A DNA stretch of 64,000 nt from Centrapalus pauciflorus. Its lineage: Eukaryota > Streptophyta > Magnoliopsida > Asterales > Asteraceae. Positions 44,057-55,014 of this stretch are shown in pieces; position 1 is the stretch's first letter; every line of letters starts with the position of its first letter. The position numbers and the translations under genes are program-made. The stretch covers positions 124,001 through 188,000 of the forward strand of contig JAANYP010002010.1 in NCBI GenBank assembly GCA_020465985.1, given 5' to 3'. The notes beneath the pieces were generated by a model, which had not been told where the DNA came from, searched no databases, and worked only from the letters and a program-made list of their open reading frames with translations.

Positions 44057-44684
44057 TGTCAAGATCAAAATGTTACCACCTAAGATTAACTGGTTTGGAT
44101 AAATCAGAGTATAAAACCAATAACCTTGTATTGAATCAAAGTCCAATTAAGAAGTTTGCGGAATAACACTTAATTGTTTTAAGAAAAACTTTCAGAACAA
44201 ATAACACATAATTATAGTTAAAAATCAAATCTTCTGTATTGCCAACTCACTGATTACAATCACCTCTACTCGGTTTTGATTAGACGAAGAACACAAACTG
44301 TTCTTATTGTTTTAGAACCTTAGAGGCTTGAGAAACTTAATCAAAAAGCAATTACAATTGAATCAAAAACTTGTACGTGCAGACTTACAATAGGAAAAAC
44401 CTATTCTATCTATATGTAAGGTCTTCTGATTTGTTTCCTTGAGGAACTCTGATTTCTTAAGGTAGTAGATATGCTTGAATCATCAAATATAAATCTTTTC
44501 CTGAATTTGAGCACTTTCTGTTTGTTAAACTGTTGAGCAGCTTGAACTTGAGCAGCTTGAACTTTTGAACTAGCAGCTCGAACTTACTCAACTAACAGCT
44601 TGAACTTTGTAATAGCACAGAAAATCCACTAACAGTTTGAGAAATCTAACTAACAGCTTGACATACTTAGACTATTTCCCAACA
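44057..44684 (-). mobile_element. SIRE-C 5' LTR
   Basis: 628 bases; minus strand from TGTTGGGAAATAGTC at 44684 to GATCTTGACA at 44057. No 3' LTR copy survives because SIRE-C is truncated at 14627. It contains an irregular cluster of CAGCTTGAACT-type repeats at 44530-44665. Confidence 0.88.
44530..44665. repeat. CAGCTTGAACT repeats in SIRE-C LTR
   Basis: About six imperfect units of CAGCTTGAACT or AACAGCTTGA, irregularly spaced. They lie in the upstream (U3) part of the LTR, so could be binding sites; function unknown. Confidence 0.7.
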
Positions 44685-45075
44685 TCCTATCATCCCCCAT
44701 ATCTACGTTGGGATCAGTATCACTTTCAGGTTCCTATGAATGTATGGATTGCTCTTCTGAATCAGATGTCTCCAATGTACTTGGATTACCACTAGGGTCA
44801 CCGCTAGGCCAATAACCTCTATGTAACTCCCTCAGTGAACGAGCAGTCCCTTCAATCTCTGTCTCGTGTTGCAGTGGAGAAGTTCGCCCAGAATAACGAG
44901 TATGCATATACTTGAGATACACACACACGTGAAGATTCTGAACTTTGATGTTCAGAATGTTAAAGAAAATGAAAATACTGAAAATTGACTAAAATAAAAC
45001 AGAAATAACTAACTACTATAAACAAGGATATTTACAGAAACAGTTAATCCAAAACTACTCTAACAAGTGCTGTCA
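44685..45075 (-). pseudogene. ATH-X leader and gag start
   Basis: Sequence downstream of the ATH-X primer site. An open frame at 44734-44928 reads KYMHTRYSGRTSPLQHETEI and RSLRELHRGYWPSGDP, ending in an acidic segment; it continues after one stop until SIRE-C interrupts it at 44684. Its place suggests a gag N-terminus of an Athila/Tat-type element. I cannot identify a domain. The rest of ATH-X internal DNA is not in the window. Confidence 0.55.
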
Positions 45076-45094
45076 TTCCCCGGCAACGGCGCCA
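45076..45094 (-). other. Primer-binding site of ATH-X
   Basis: Minus strand TGGCGCCGTTGCCGGGGAA, three bases after the LTR end. This is the tRNA-Asp-type primer site used by Athila-type elements. It is shared with ATH-W at 51155. Confidence 0.93.
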
Positions 45095-45097
45095 TTT

Positions 45098-46330
45098 TGA
45101 TGGACCCAGTCGTATGAGTATAAAAAATAACCCAAAACACTATATATATAGGGTAAGTGGGATCGAATCCATAGGGAAAGTCAGGTTGCTAAACTAGCTT
45201 CAGAGACTGTTTGGATTGGAATTGAAATCATTTGCTTTTAGTTAATAATCTACTATCAGTTGCTACTATTGCAATGTAACACAGAAGAATTAGATTAAAG
45301 AAGTTTCACTTACGGAGAGATTGTTTGCCCTCTTGTTATACATACTATGGCGATTCAGAAGGTTACAGACACCGTTCACATGACTTAATTTAAAATCACA
45401 ACTTATGATCTGAAGACAACGTATACCACTCTATAAGTTGTCTTCCTCCCCTATAGAAAGTTGGCACAACCAATGGCATGGATATCAACTGTTTCAGATA
45501 CATTCATTGTTAATTCAAGTTCATTCATGCAAATGTAATCCAAATGACAGTTTCCATATAAATGAGTTAGCTTTCACATCAAATATTCTTAAGACAACGT
45601 ATGCAACTCTATTAATTATCTTCCCCTTTTATAGAGTTGGCACAACTAATGATATCACTATACCATGTTATATGCAATACCCGTTGTTTCACAACCATTC
45701 ATTCATTCATAAATAAGATCCACAACCCCTTTTAGCACAAATGGAAACTGAAATTGATTAAACATTCATTCACACTATAGTATGATAACTTAAGAACAAA
45801 CACCACAAAGTATTTAGCCAAGCATACCTTGGACTAGCATACTAAAAATGATAAACATAGATGAAAACATTCAAACTACCAATAGTGTGTAAATACAATG
45901 AATTTAACGCCAAATGCCTGATCCATGCTTGGTCTTCTTGTTTTTCTCCTCTGGTTAGCCTCCTTCAACTGCTCCTCTGTGTGTGTAACACCAAAATTGT
46001 GAACTCCTTTAAATGTGGTAACCGTCCTCCTCAAAAACGCTGCCCTCACAGCAACTGTCGTACCAGCGTCGACCCCGGCGTCTGAAACGCTGGGCAGGAC
46101 GCCGCATCAGGCTTCTGGGACACTTAGACTCTGTAATGCCCCCATTCGGACACTCCTTCGGCATCTGGGACGCCTTGCATGAATTCAGTACTCCAGTCAC
46201 CATTTTGCTTATTTTTTTGCCAAACAACTGCAATCATAAACTTACATTAGCAGTACTAATGTTCTTACATTTAACACACTAAAACACAACAAAAACGCAT
46301 AAAAATAGAAGTGATTTATATTACTGATCA
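45098..46330 (-). mobile_element. ATH-X 5' LTR
   Basis: 1233 bases; minus strand from TGATCAGTAATATAAATC at 46330 to GGGTCCATCA at 45098. The flank at 46331-46335 is CCTAT, the complement of ATAGG, the same 5 bases that follow the other ATH-X LTR at 7744. A GC-rich block with repeated GTCCCAGA segments lies at 46040-46180. LTR type is inferred from the primer site. Confidence 0.93.
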
Positions 46331-47214
46331 CCTATCTCAATCACGGCTCTGCCCACACCGTTGCCCCAAACCCTGCCTTGAGAACTGCCATAGATCCGGT
46401 CGCTGATATCTGGGAGCATCCCCAGAGGACCTCCAAACACTCGAGGACTGTTCTAAAGTCCCGATACGCTGTTGCTGGGAAGAGGTATGATCCCTCTACT
46501 TATGTGTCTCCCGCTCCCTCATACGGGTCATGTCAATAGCTCTAGCAAAAGTAGGGGTATCATGCAGGCCCATAAACTCCCAAATACCAAACCGAAGACC
46601 GTCAATGAAAGCATCTGCCTTTCGGCTCTCTGTGTCGACATGTTGAGACGCAAACTGTGAATACTCTTTAAACCGGTCGACATACTGCTAAACGGTCGTA
46701 TCACCCTACCGCAAGTGCAAAAATGTACGCTCCATCTCTCTGCACTCATCCCGGTGAATATAATGAAGCTCGACACGGCGTTAAACTGATCCCAAGTCAT
46801 CGCGTAGGCCGCAAATCGTGTCATCGAAGACTCAATCGACTTCCACCACCGGGAAGCCCCTCCTCTCAACTAATAGGCCACATAATCGACCATGTTTCTT
46901 GGATCCTTGTGGGCTACCCGGAAGGAAGCCTCGGTCTCTCGCTCCCAAGCTATAGCCACCCCCGGCTCACCGTCCCCTCGGAACTGAGGTGGGGCCCCCG
47001 TCATAAAGTCCTTGAAGGACCCCCCTCTCTGAGCAGACGAAGAAGCACCACTCCCTGAATCGGTCCTTGTAAGCTGAACAACCGGTCACATACCCTGACC
47101 CTGCTCCCGCTGCTGTCTAAAAAAATCAGTCAATATCTCTAAAAGTTCGGACATATGGACGAACTCGTCACCCGTCGGCTTACCCGCGCCGGATCCCTCG
47201 CTTTGATCTGCCAT
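46331..47214 (-). pseudogene. CHR-A gag, N-terminal half
   Basis: Gag start at the ATG at 47214 (MADQSEGSGAGKPTGDEF), with a stop near 47089, then SAQRGGSFKDFMTGAPPQFR, ETEASFRVAHKDP, another stop near 46870, LRGGASRWWKSIESSMTRFA and a frameshifted tail. The RGG...WWKS and AYAMTWDQFNAV segments are typical chromovirus gag. It is cut at 46331 by ATH-X; the rest of gag and pol lie at 7744-11490 on the opposite strand. Confidence 0.88.
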
Positions 47215-47380
47215 ACTGATCTGCACAAACTGAAATAGTTAAGAACAACAAACGAATCACCCAGCGCTATAAAATAAGCTATGTTGGTTAATCCACTAAT
47301 ATAACTCTCAAAAAAATCCCCCTCGGATCGGAACAAGGTTTAAGTCAAGCATCCACTAACGATACTCAGTCTTCAAACTG
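47215..47380 (-). other. CHR-A leader
   Basis: Short untranslated region between the primer site (47381-47395) and the gag ATG. Nothing else is recognised. Confidence 0.7.
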
Positions 47381-47395
47381 CAAGCTCTGATACCA
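47381..47395 (-). other. Primer-binding site of CHR-A
   Basis: Minus strand TGGTATCAGAGCTTG, three bases after the LTR end at 47399. An initiator-Met tRNA-type site. Confidence 0.92.
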
Positions 47396-47398
47396 TCA

Positions 47399-49190
47399 TG
47401 TACCACCCCTCCTGGATCAAATAAATGCCACGTTAACACAATGTCATAAGAAGCAATAACGCATGAAATCCATAATACACGTTTCAATGGATAATGCAGA
47501 TCACTGATAATTTAAAACTTTACACAAAACGTTTACGACATAATTGCAGTTTAGTATAGGTCAACCTGATTAAACAAACATAATATCCCTGACTATCAAG
47601 TACACATACTGATTACATCATCCCAAAATAAACTATCACATGCAGTTCTAAACATTACACAGAAACAGATATCAAAGTCTTCAAGCCAACTCATGCCCTA
47701 TCTCAGCGGCTGCTGCTGCTAAGCTCCCTTCTGATTCCCTGAACACGTTAGACGTGAAGACATAAGATGGAAAGCTCGTGAGTACGCGAGGGTTAGACTC
47801 TGAACTATAATCACATAGCACATGACACATAGCACGCATAACAGTCCCTGTCCCTGGCACCCAACAAGCATCTCAGGTATAATCACAAAAGAATGAGATC
47901 TGAAAACAATGTCCAATCCCTGTGGGGACCCTTCCCGGCTAACTAACCGCACACAGCAGCAGTAAGCAAAACCCTGTGGCTCTGGAGTGACCCGACCATA
48001 GGCCCTGCCGTATATATACGCCTCAAGGACGGTTAGGGACAGTCAGCCCGCGCGATCCCTTATCGCGAATCACTGTCCGTATGGGACTCATCACGGACTC
48101 CCCGGAATAAATCTAATAATGTACACACACAACACAAATAAGATAGAAGCATACTTGAGGTTCTCATCCCTGTCTCATACACAACACATATAAAAATTGC
48201 TACACCGCTAAATTCCCTAAAAGAGGCACGCGTTTGGAAAAGAACTCGAGTACTCACCTGATTGATTCACAGAACTCTAAACTCATTGATTTAACTCGAC
48301 CCGCTGTCTGCTCGTCTCTGTAACATACGGGTCCCAACTGTTAATTCAGATCCAACTGACACACAAAACAGACCCAAACACGACTCTATAACTGACCCGG
48401 ACCTAACAACAATCCCAACAGAACCCCAAAGTCCATGTGAAACCGGACCCAAAACCCCCGACACGGACCCGGCCCAAAACCCCGATCTCAGCCCGTGCCT
48501 CGGCCTTCATCGCGACCGCACTCGGCCCAGCCGCCTCACGACTACGCTCCAGGATCGCGACCGCGATTCTGGTTGACTGGCTTCTCCCCTGTTCGATTTC
48601 CCAATCAGTCCAGGAGGTTAATTCCTCCCTCATACACGATTTCAGCCAAAGGAAACACAAATTCGATACACAATAGCCCCTTACGACTTTGGAACTATTT
48701 TACACAACCTCACAACACATAACTCGAAATTTAGATCCCAAATCAAAGTTTCCTTACCTTCTTGAGCTCAAGAACACACAACAATGGAGATGATGAAGAT
48801 GAACTTGAAATTCAGCAATCAACTTTGGAGTTGAATTGGATTTTTGCTACTGGAACTCACGTACATACACACAGTACACTCTCAACTTTCCAATTGAAGA
48901 AAGGAAGGAAAAAGGGAAAGCACGTATATACTTTCTATTTTTGGCAACTCGATACCCAATAACCCGAAACCGATATCATATTTTCAATAATTAATACCCT
49001 CTTAACTCGTTTAATCCCGTGATCTCAAATGTATAAATAATCGCTGAAAATTATAATCCGGTGACACGTAATCACAATCCCGACAAGTATCAATCCACTA
49101 ATCGAGATATAATTGGACCAACGCAATATTATTAGAATAAATATCCACAAAAATAAATCCACGTACCAGGTCCAAAAGCCGGATTGTACA
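47399..49190 (-). mobile_element. CHR-A 5' LTR
   Basis: 1792 bases; minus strand TGTACAATCCGGCTTTTGG at 49190 to GGGGTGGTACA at 47399. The start differs from its partner at 11507 (TGTAACATCCGACTTT), but the two agree over the partner's full 890 bases. It supplies the LTR part that is missing at 12397. Confidence 0.92.
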
Positions 49191-49868
49191 TAAGAGCTTG
49201 GTTTGAGGGTGAGGATGAGTGTTGAACTTTAAGTGACTCTTCCCCCTTTGAGGCTTGAAAAACCACCATGTTTGTAAGAGCGTCAAGTTTATTAAGGATG
49301 AGTTCAACACCGGGAATGGTAGAGGAGGGAGTTTCTAATCGTTGAGAAAGCGTTTTAAATTGCTTGGACAAATAATTTAGAGACTTGGAGAGCTTCCTTA
49401 CTACCTAGAGAATTTTTGGATGCATCTTAGTATATTGTTGGACTAAGAACTTCACACTCTCTGTCGTTTTTTCTATGAGTTCGACCATAAAATTTAGCTA
49501 AGGTTACAAGTATTGGTTGGGCGAAAGTGTCATGGGTAGGGATAAATGAGATGATGGAATCTTGAGTAGCACTAATGCAATGTTGAAGAACATCCACCAG
49601 TGTTTTCTCAGAAGAGGATTGATTTTTGCGAAGGATGGAGGAACGTTTGGTGAAGAAGTGAATACTTGAGTCCTTGAGAGTTTGTAGAGGAGAAATAGTG
49701 AATACTTGCTGTTTCTTATGGGACTCAGCAAGTGCTTGTCCCAGAGAGTCATAGGTTTGGGTATGGTGAGGATGAGGGAGTTAAGGGCGGTTGCAAGGGA
49801 TTTTTGATGTTGGGTTAGAATGGAGACATCTGCAAGAAAGTTAAAGATAGAGGCTTGGGCTTGGTTGT
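49191..49868 (-). pseudogene. Relic U, downstream half
   Basis: Minus-strand coding-like sequence between the CHR-A LTR and ATH-W. Open pieces at 49504-49752 and 49132-49371 contain helical segments (KQFKTLSQRLETPSSTIPG, VELILNKLDALTNMVVFQAS). The last residues of the lower frame run into the CHR-A LTR and are not part of it. With 56311-56711 it forms one broken ORF split by ATH-W. It resembles the helical and Pro/Thr-rich parts of the SIRE extra ORFs, but the family is uncertain. Confidence 0.5.
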
Positions 49869-51151
49869 TGATCGGTTCATTTTATACCACCTTTCATGTG
49901 TTTAAATGATATAATTTTATGTATTAAATCTTGGTATAATGCTACATTTAATTGTTATTTATCAATTGAAGGGTTAAAGCTTAAAAGGAGTTAAAATTAG
50001 TAAATTGTGCCTTGGAATGTTCTACTATTGATAAAACTCATTACGGATGTAGGTAATCCTCTCAAGTAAAAGTCTGGCAGATTTGAGCGCAATCGGAACA
50101 CATTTGTAGAAAGTCAAGCGCAGACTCGGGCGCAGCCCTGCTCCCCAACCGAGTGCTCAATAGAATGATTTAATCTGGCAAAATACGCGATTTTAGACCC
50201 AAGCGCAGGGGGGAAGCTGCGCCCACGGCTGCGCCCAACCCATTAAAATAATTTTCTGCGTTTTTTTAGGGTTTTAAGGTTGCCTATATATATGAGAAGC
50301 TGCCATACGAAAATACACATATTTTGAGGAGAAATTGAAGATAAAAGAGGAAGAAAGTCCCAGATTCACGATGTAGTCTGCGCGACAACCAACGACGAAG
50401 TGTTGGGGGTTTGGTTCCTTCGACGATCCATCTTTCCGCCATCCATCCGATAACTACGAAGCATGTTCCTGACAAGTTCAAGATTTCGTACGCGTTGGTT
50501 GATGATCTCGCTATTATCGTTCAAGGGTTTGTTTGTTAGCTAAATGTTTATGTTTTCCGTTAGTTTATTATTGTAACGAACGATATTTTTTATCTAGTTT
50601 TCTGTGTGATTATTATTTAAATATATTGTTCCGTTTGCTTCTATTTCTATCTTTATCGCAATACGCGTCGTAGCCGTGTTACATGCCGTGCCGAGCTCAT
50701 TAGATTAGGAGTTAAGACGGACTGTGAACGTGACACGATTCGTGTCCAAATTACGGATTGCGATAGATGTGATTGTCATAACCATGTCTATGTGGTTAGG
50801 TTACAAAGATAATTAATCGGAATAATAAATAATTAATTTATTAGCAACCCTAGGTCGATAATCCATAATTCCACCCAAACCCTAATTCCAAAGTCGTTGG
50901 TGTTCTTACTTCATTCTTTAAGTTTTCGTAACAAAGCTATTATTATTTTTCCAAAAGTTTCTCTCAAACACAACCTTCCATCAGTTAGTTTAATTAGTAG
51001 TGTTTTTTATTAATTAGTTAATAACTATCGTAGAATAATATTGATAACCACATGCTCCCTGAGGAGACGATCCCACTTACCCTAGCTATAAGTAAAGGTG
51101 ATTGGTGTTTTTATAAATTATTTTTGAACGCTTTACGACGAGCGGTTGTCA
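49869..51151 (+). mobile_element. ATH-W 5' LTR
   Basis: TGATCGGTTCATTTTATACC to GGTTGTCA, 1283 bases. A TATA run lies at 50285-50292, followed by a transcript-like GC-poor leader. GC-rich GCGCA/GCGCCC repeats lie at 50090-50250. Confidence 0.95.
50285..50292 (+). promoter_or_regulatory. TATA box in ATH-W 5' LTR
   Basis: GCCTATATATATGAG. The 3' LTR has GCCTATATAAATGAG at the matching place (55439-55446). It precedes the inferred R region. Confidence 0.7.
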
Positions 51152-51154
51152 AAA

Positions 51155-51172
51155 TGGCGCCGTTGCCGGGGA
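51155..51172 (+). other. Primer-binding site of ATH-W
   Basis: TGGCGCCGTTGCCGGGGA, three bases after the LTR. Same tRNA-Asp-type site as ATH-X. Confidence 0.95.
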
Positions 51173-51317
51173 GCTAGTGCGCTTATTAGTTTTGTTTTAC
51201 GGTAGCTGTTTAGGTTTACTTTGGTTTATTTTACTTTATTTTATTTCCGTTAATTTTAGTTTAGTTTTTATACTGTTTTTTTTTGTTTTGTTTTCTTTAC
51301 TTGTTTAATTATTTGGA

Positions 51318-52007
51318 ATGGAATCTTCATATAATTATGATTATTATCCATCCAAACATAATTACTCGAATTATAATGATCAATATTATTCAAATTATGA
51401 TAATCATGATTCTTACTACTCCAGTCGTGATTCATACAATCCATGGGAACGACATCCGGATATCGATGAGTATTATTATAATGATTATTATCCATCTCAG
51501 CAGCGATTATATGATGAAAATCGGTACTATCAAGAGAATGTTATGACATCCATGACCATGAGGGAATGCATGACATATATGGAGGCAAACACCAAGCATC
51601 TCCAATATCTCGTGAACACATGGGGGCAAATCACCGATCTCTTTTAAAAACAAGAAGCGGAGAGGAAGATGTACATGGAGCCGGATGACGACTTTGATGA
51701 TGACCGAGGATTCGAGCATCAAGATATCCATCAAGAGACGTCCTCGGAATTGCTAAACTTTAACGAGGAAGTGAGAGTCGAAAGTGAAGTTGTTATACAA
51801 GATCTGCTACAACCATCAACGGAGACAACTCCATATTTCGAACTCCCTTATTTCAATTATTATTTAAAAAGTTTTATAACTGGATCTAATTCAATTTTAA
51901 TCGTGTTTCATGATATTTCAGGTACCTATGGAGTACGAATCGCACGAAGGGGAAAACCGATCAACTATTCGGGTAACGTGTGTGGACAAGGTGACAAACC
52001 ACCTTGA
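51318..52007 (+). pseudogene. ATH-W gag-position ORF, Tyr/Asn/Asp-rich, one stop
   Basis: One frame of 230 codons from the ATG at 51318, with a single TAA at 51645-51647 splitting it into 109- and 112-residue parts. The first 65 residues are a low-complexity stretch of Tyr, Asn, Asp and Ser (YNYDYYPSKHNYSNYNDQYY). Then comes a helical segment (TMRECMTYMEANTKHLQYLV), and after the stop an acidic part (YMEPDDDFDDDRGFEHQDI). The C-terminus looks non-native (ITGSNSILIVFHDISGTYG), probably intron or junction sequence. No catalytic domain. It lies where gag starts in autonomous relatives. Confidence 0.65.
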
Positions 52008-52019
52008 AGAGGTACCGTC

Positions 52020-53730
52020 TGGCTGAAGACGTAAAACTTAGCGCTTCTTGGGAGGCAACCCAATGAACTTTGTGGGCGTGTTCAATAGAAACCCTCACAA
52101 GACTATAACTCGTCCATCCGGGCTACCGGGGGGTTTAAAGGCTTATTGCACATGCTAAGTGCAATCGTGATCCCTACGAAAGTGAGGTTTAGTGTATATT
52201 TATGTTTATTTAATTTTAAGTTTTCTATTTATTTTTATTTTATTGCATTATTGTTTATAGTTTATTACTGCATAACATTCATGATTTATAAAGAAAAAGA
52301 TAAATGCATTGGAAATTAAGTTGGGGAGGGCTACCCTCACCCCCATCGCAAGTGCATAATTGATTACTTACTTTTTTTTTCTTTTAAATAAATCATTTTA
52401 TTGCATTGTAGTTAGTTTCATTTGCAAGTATATGCAATTATTTTGCATCATTATAGATTATATATTTTGGATCACATGAGTATAATGCTAGTGGAACTTA
52501 GTAAGGGATTAAGTTGGGGATGTTTGTTCCAACCCCAACTCTATGGCTAAAATAGTTATTTGAGATTTTATTTGGAAATATATGGATCAAGTTTTAGCCA
52601 TTAGAACCCCTACGGTTTTAAGGGTTATTTGCATCTTTAGTAAGTTAGTTGCATAATCTTGCATTATTTACAACTTGACTACAATGCATAACTAAGTTGG
52701 AAAAAAGGTATAGGAATTAAAAGAGGAAAACCAACAGGCCAACGCCTCCACCGAAGCCCCAACACCCTCGAGGTCAGTGCCTTAGGGCACCCCAATTGAC
52801 ACTGATCCAATAATTCAAAGTTTGCGAATTATTAGTCACAACAACCTAAACTCTTTCTCTATTACAACCACACCATCGCACCACCCTTAAACCCTTGGGA
52901 ACCCGATAAACCAAAGATTTTCACTCGAGATTCTTGAGTCTAGTCTTGCATTCATCCTAGATTTTAAGTTTTTGCATAAGATTCAAGTTTATAAAATCCG
53001 GGTTTGGGTTCTCTCTCTTACAAGACTGAGAGTTATTTGAGTATCATTTTAGTCCCCAATTTCACAGAATCTCATAAAGGTATGTAATATTATATTTATT
53101 ATTGATGTCTCTATGTTTGTGCTTGGTGTTGGTCTTGAAGAAAAGTAAGATTGTAATCAATGGTGGAAATAAGATGATTTTGACTTATTATAGTTGACTA
53201 AGCATCAATATTATGATATGCTAAAAAGTAAGATTGTGTGCACGAATTGTATGCATGATACTTAACGTGATTATCTTGGGTCCACATGAGCATTATACAG
53301 TGAAGTCTTGCCACGTGATTTTATAAGGTTTATTTATATGTGTTGGTTTCACGTGCATGAAAGATTATAATTCCAAGAAGTCAATAGTATGCTCGTATAC
53401 AATTTTATGTTGCGGACTGCATTTGATTAAACAATGTTGGCTTGGATTTTTCTAAGTTATTTAGGACTTTTGTGTTGTTTTATTGAAATAGCCTTAAGAA
53501 TGAAATAATGTGCTACGCTTTATAAGTCCACAAAATAATTTTTTATAACTATATATCCAAGTTCATTATAGTGTGTTCATGGTTACGGGAACCAAGTGGT
53601 ATGTGAAAGTGACTTTAATTTGATAGATTTAATTTTACGAAGCTTTCATGCAATTAATTTTTAGCAACTGAGTACATTTGATTATTGTTTCGATATCATG
53701 GATTTAATGATCTCTACTATTACAGATGTC
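52020..53730 (+). other. ATH-W internal non-coding region
   Basis: Contains CGCTTCTTGGGAGGCAACCC at about 52040, a motif seen near the pol end of Athila/Tat elements. Two stretches near 52319 and 52512 read AAGTTGGGGA. No gene seen. It is probably the 3' part of a once larger internal region. Confidence 0.7.
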
Positions 53731-54060
53731 TAGCGAGAATTCAAAAAGGAGAAATAAACGGACTAAAAAGGCATCACAATCCAGACTAGATCAATGGACC
53801 CCTTCTATGACGCTTTCACAATAAAATTCAAGCATACGGAAGGCTTTATTTAAAGCAAAGTGTAAAGGGGAGAATGTTGTCGAGAGACGAGTAGTTAGGG
53901 AAGACTTTGAGAATTAAGGTGTCATCGAATGTTTTGAACAACTTGGATGAGGAGGAGTGATTGACTTGCAAGGAGATATGGTTATATGAGTGGATGATTA
54001 CATTGCGGAAGATAGAAGGCGATCAACCTTTGGATTTTGCATTCAATGATCAGGTTCCTT
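53731..54060 (+). pseudogene. ATH-W possible gag-like relic
   Basis: From about 53727 one frame reads MSSENSKRRNKRTKKASQSR, LDQWTPSMTLS, a stop, then KALFKAKCKGENVVERRVVR and EDFEN, a stop, and more fragments ending DMVIWVDDYIAEDRRRS. The ENVVERRVVREDFE stretch resembles a segment of the Athila-type gag start (a conserved region with VVERxVxxxDF). The match is short and judged by eye. It may be the N-terminus of the missing gag. Confidence 0.4.
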
Positions 54061-55014
54061 CGTTCCTTCTATTATATTTATGAATACTAGTGTGTGAGTG
54101 TTCGTGCATCTAAGTTAGTTTAGTATTTCATGATTTTTTAGTTTTTAGTTTTTATTTTACATTTGTGTGTTCACCCTTGAATAATAGTGTTTTGATTAAC
54201 CAATTAAAAGTAGAAATGTACTGATCTTATCTCCCTAATTTATTTTGATTTGAGCAAGTAACTTAAAATGATGATTCTAGTTAGCAAATAGATTAATACC
54301 AAGTGATATCGGTGACGATCGAGTTAATTTGAAAATTATTAAAAAGAGTCATAATGAATGTGCATGCATGAGATTAATAAAAGAATTTTAGTATGTTACA
54401 CTTGTGTGTGGTTTTAAAGAATAAAACACTTTATCAAAACCAACATTTCAAAAGACATCGATACACCTAAGCAATAAGGGGGAGTGTTGAAAGTAAACCC
54501 GTGAGACGTAGGTGCTTAAATTGTAAGGGGTGGCCTAACGAGTTCGGAAAAGAAGTCTGAGGGGTATTTTATGCCTAACCCCCTAAAGCCAACTGGTTTG
54601 GGAGCAGTTGATCAATTTTCCGTTACATGGACTCGTTAGAAAAGTCATGTTCAAACCCTTAATAAAATAACTTATAAGTGTGCTAAAAACGAGAGAAATT
54701 ATCAAATGATAAGTGAGTTCATTATAAACGTCAAAACCGGTAAAATTGCATGCATGTAACCTTGAGCAAAAAAGGTGGTTTATGGTTAGGAATGTTTGGG
54801 AGGTAAAGTGTTGATAGCGGTTTTAACACAGTGTAACGGAAATGTTATTTTAATTATGATCATGCGTGAACGTTTAGTATGAAGGCTGTTACTAATTTGA
54901 TAAATTAATTAGAGAGTCACAGATTTATCGCATGCTTGGTAAATGAAATCTGAAACATTAAAGTCTGATTTAGTTTTGTTGCTCGGGATGATCAAGGTTT
55001 AAGTTGGGTATGTT

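Noticed and set aside
51268..51734. Minus-strand and frame-2 ORFs over the ATH-W gag-position ORF
   Set aside because: Runs of Ile/Met/His arise from the AT-rich, repetitive codons of the real ORF. Only the 51318 frame has the primer-site context and continues after one stop.
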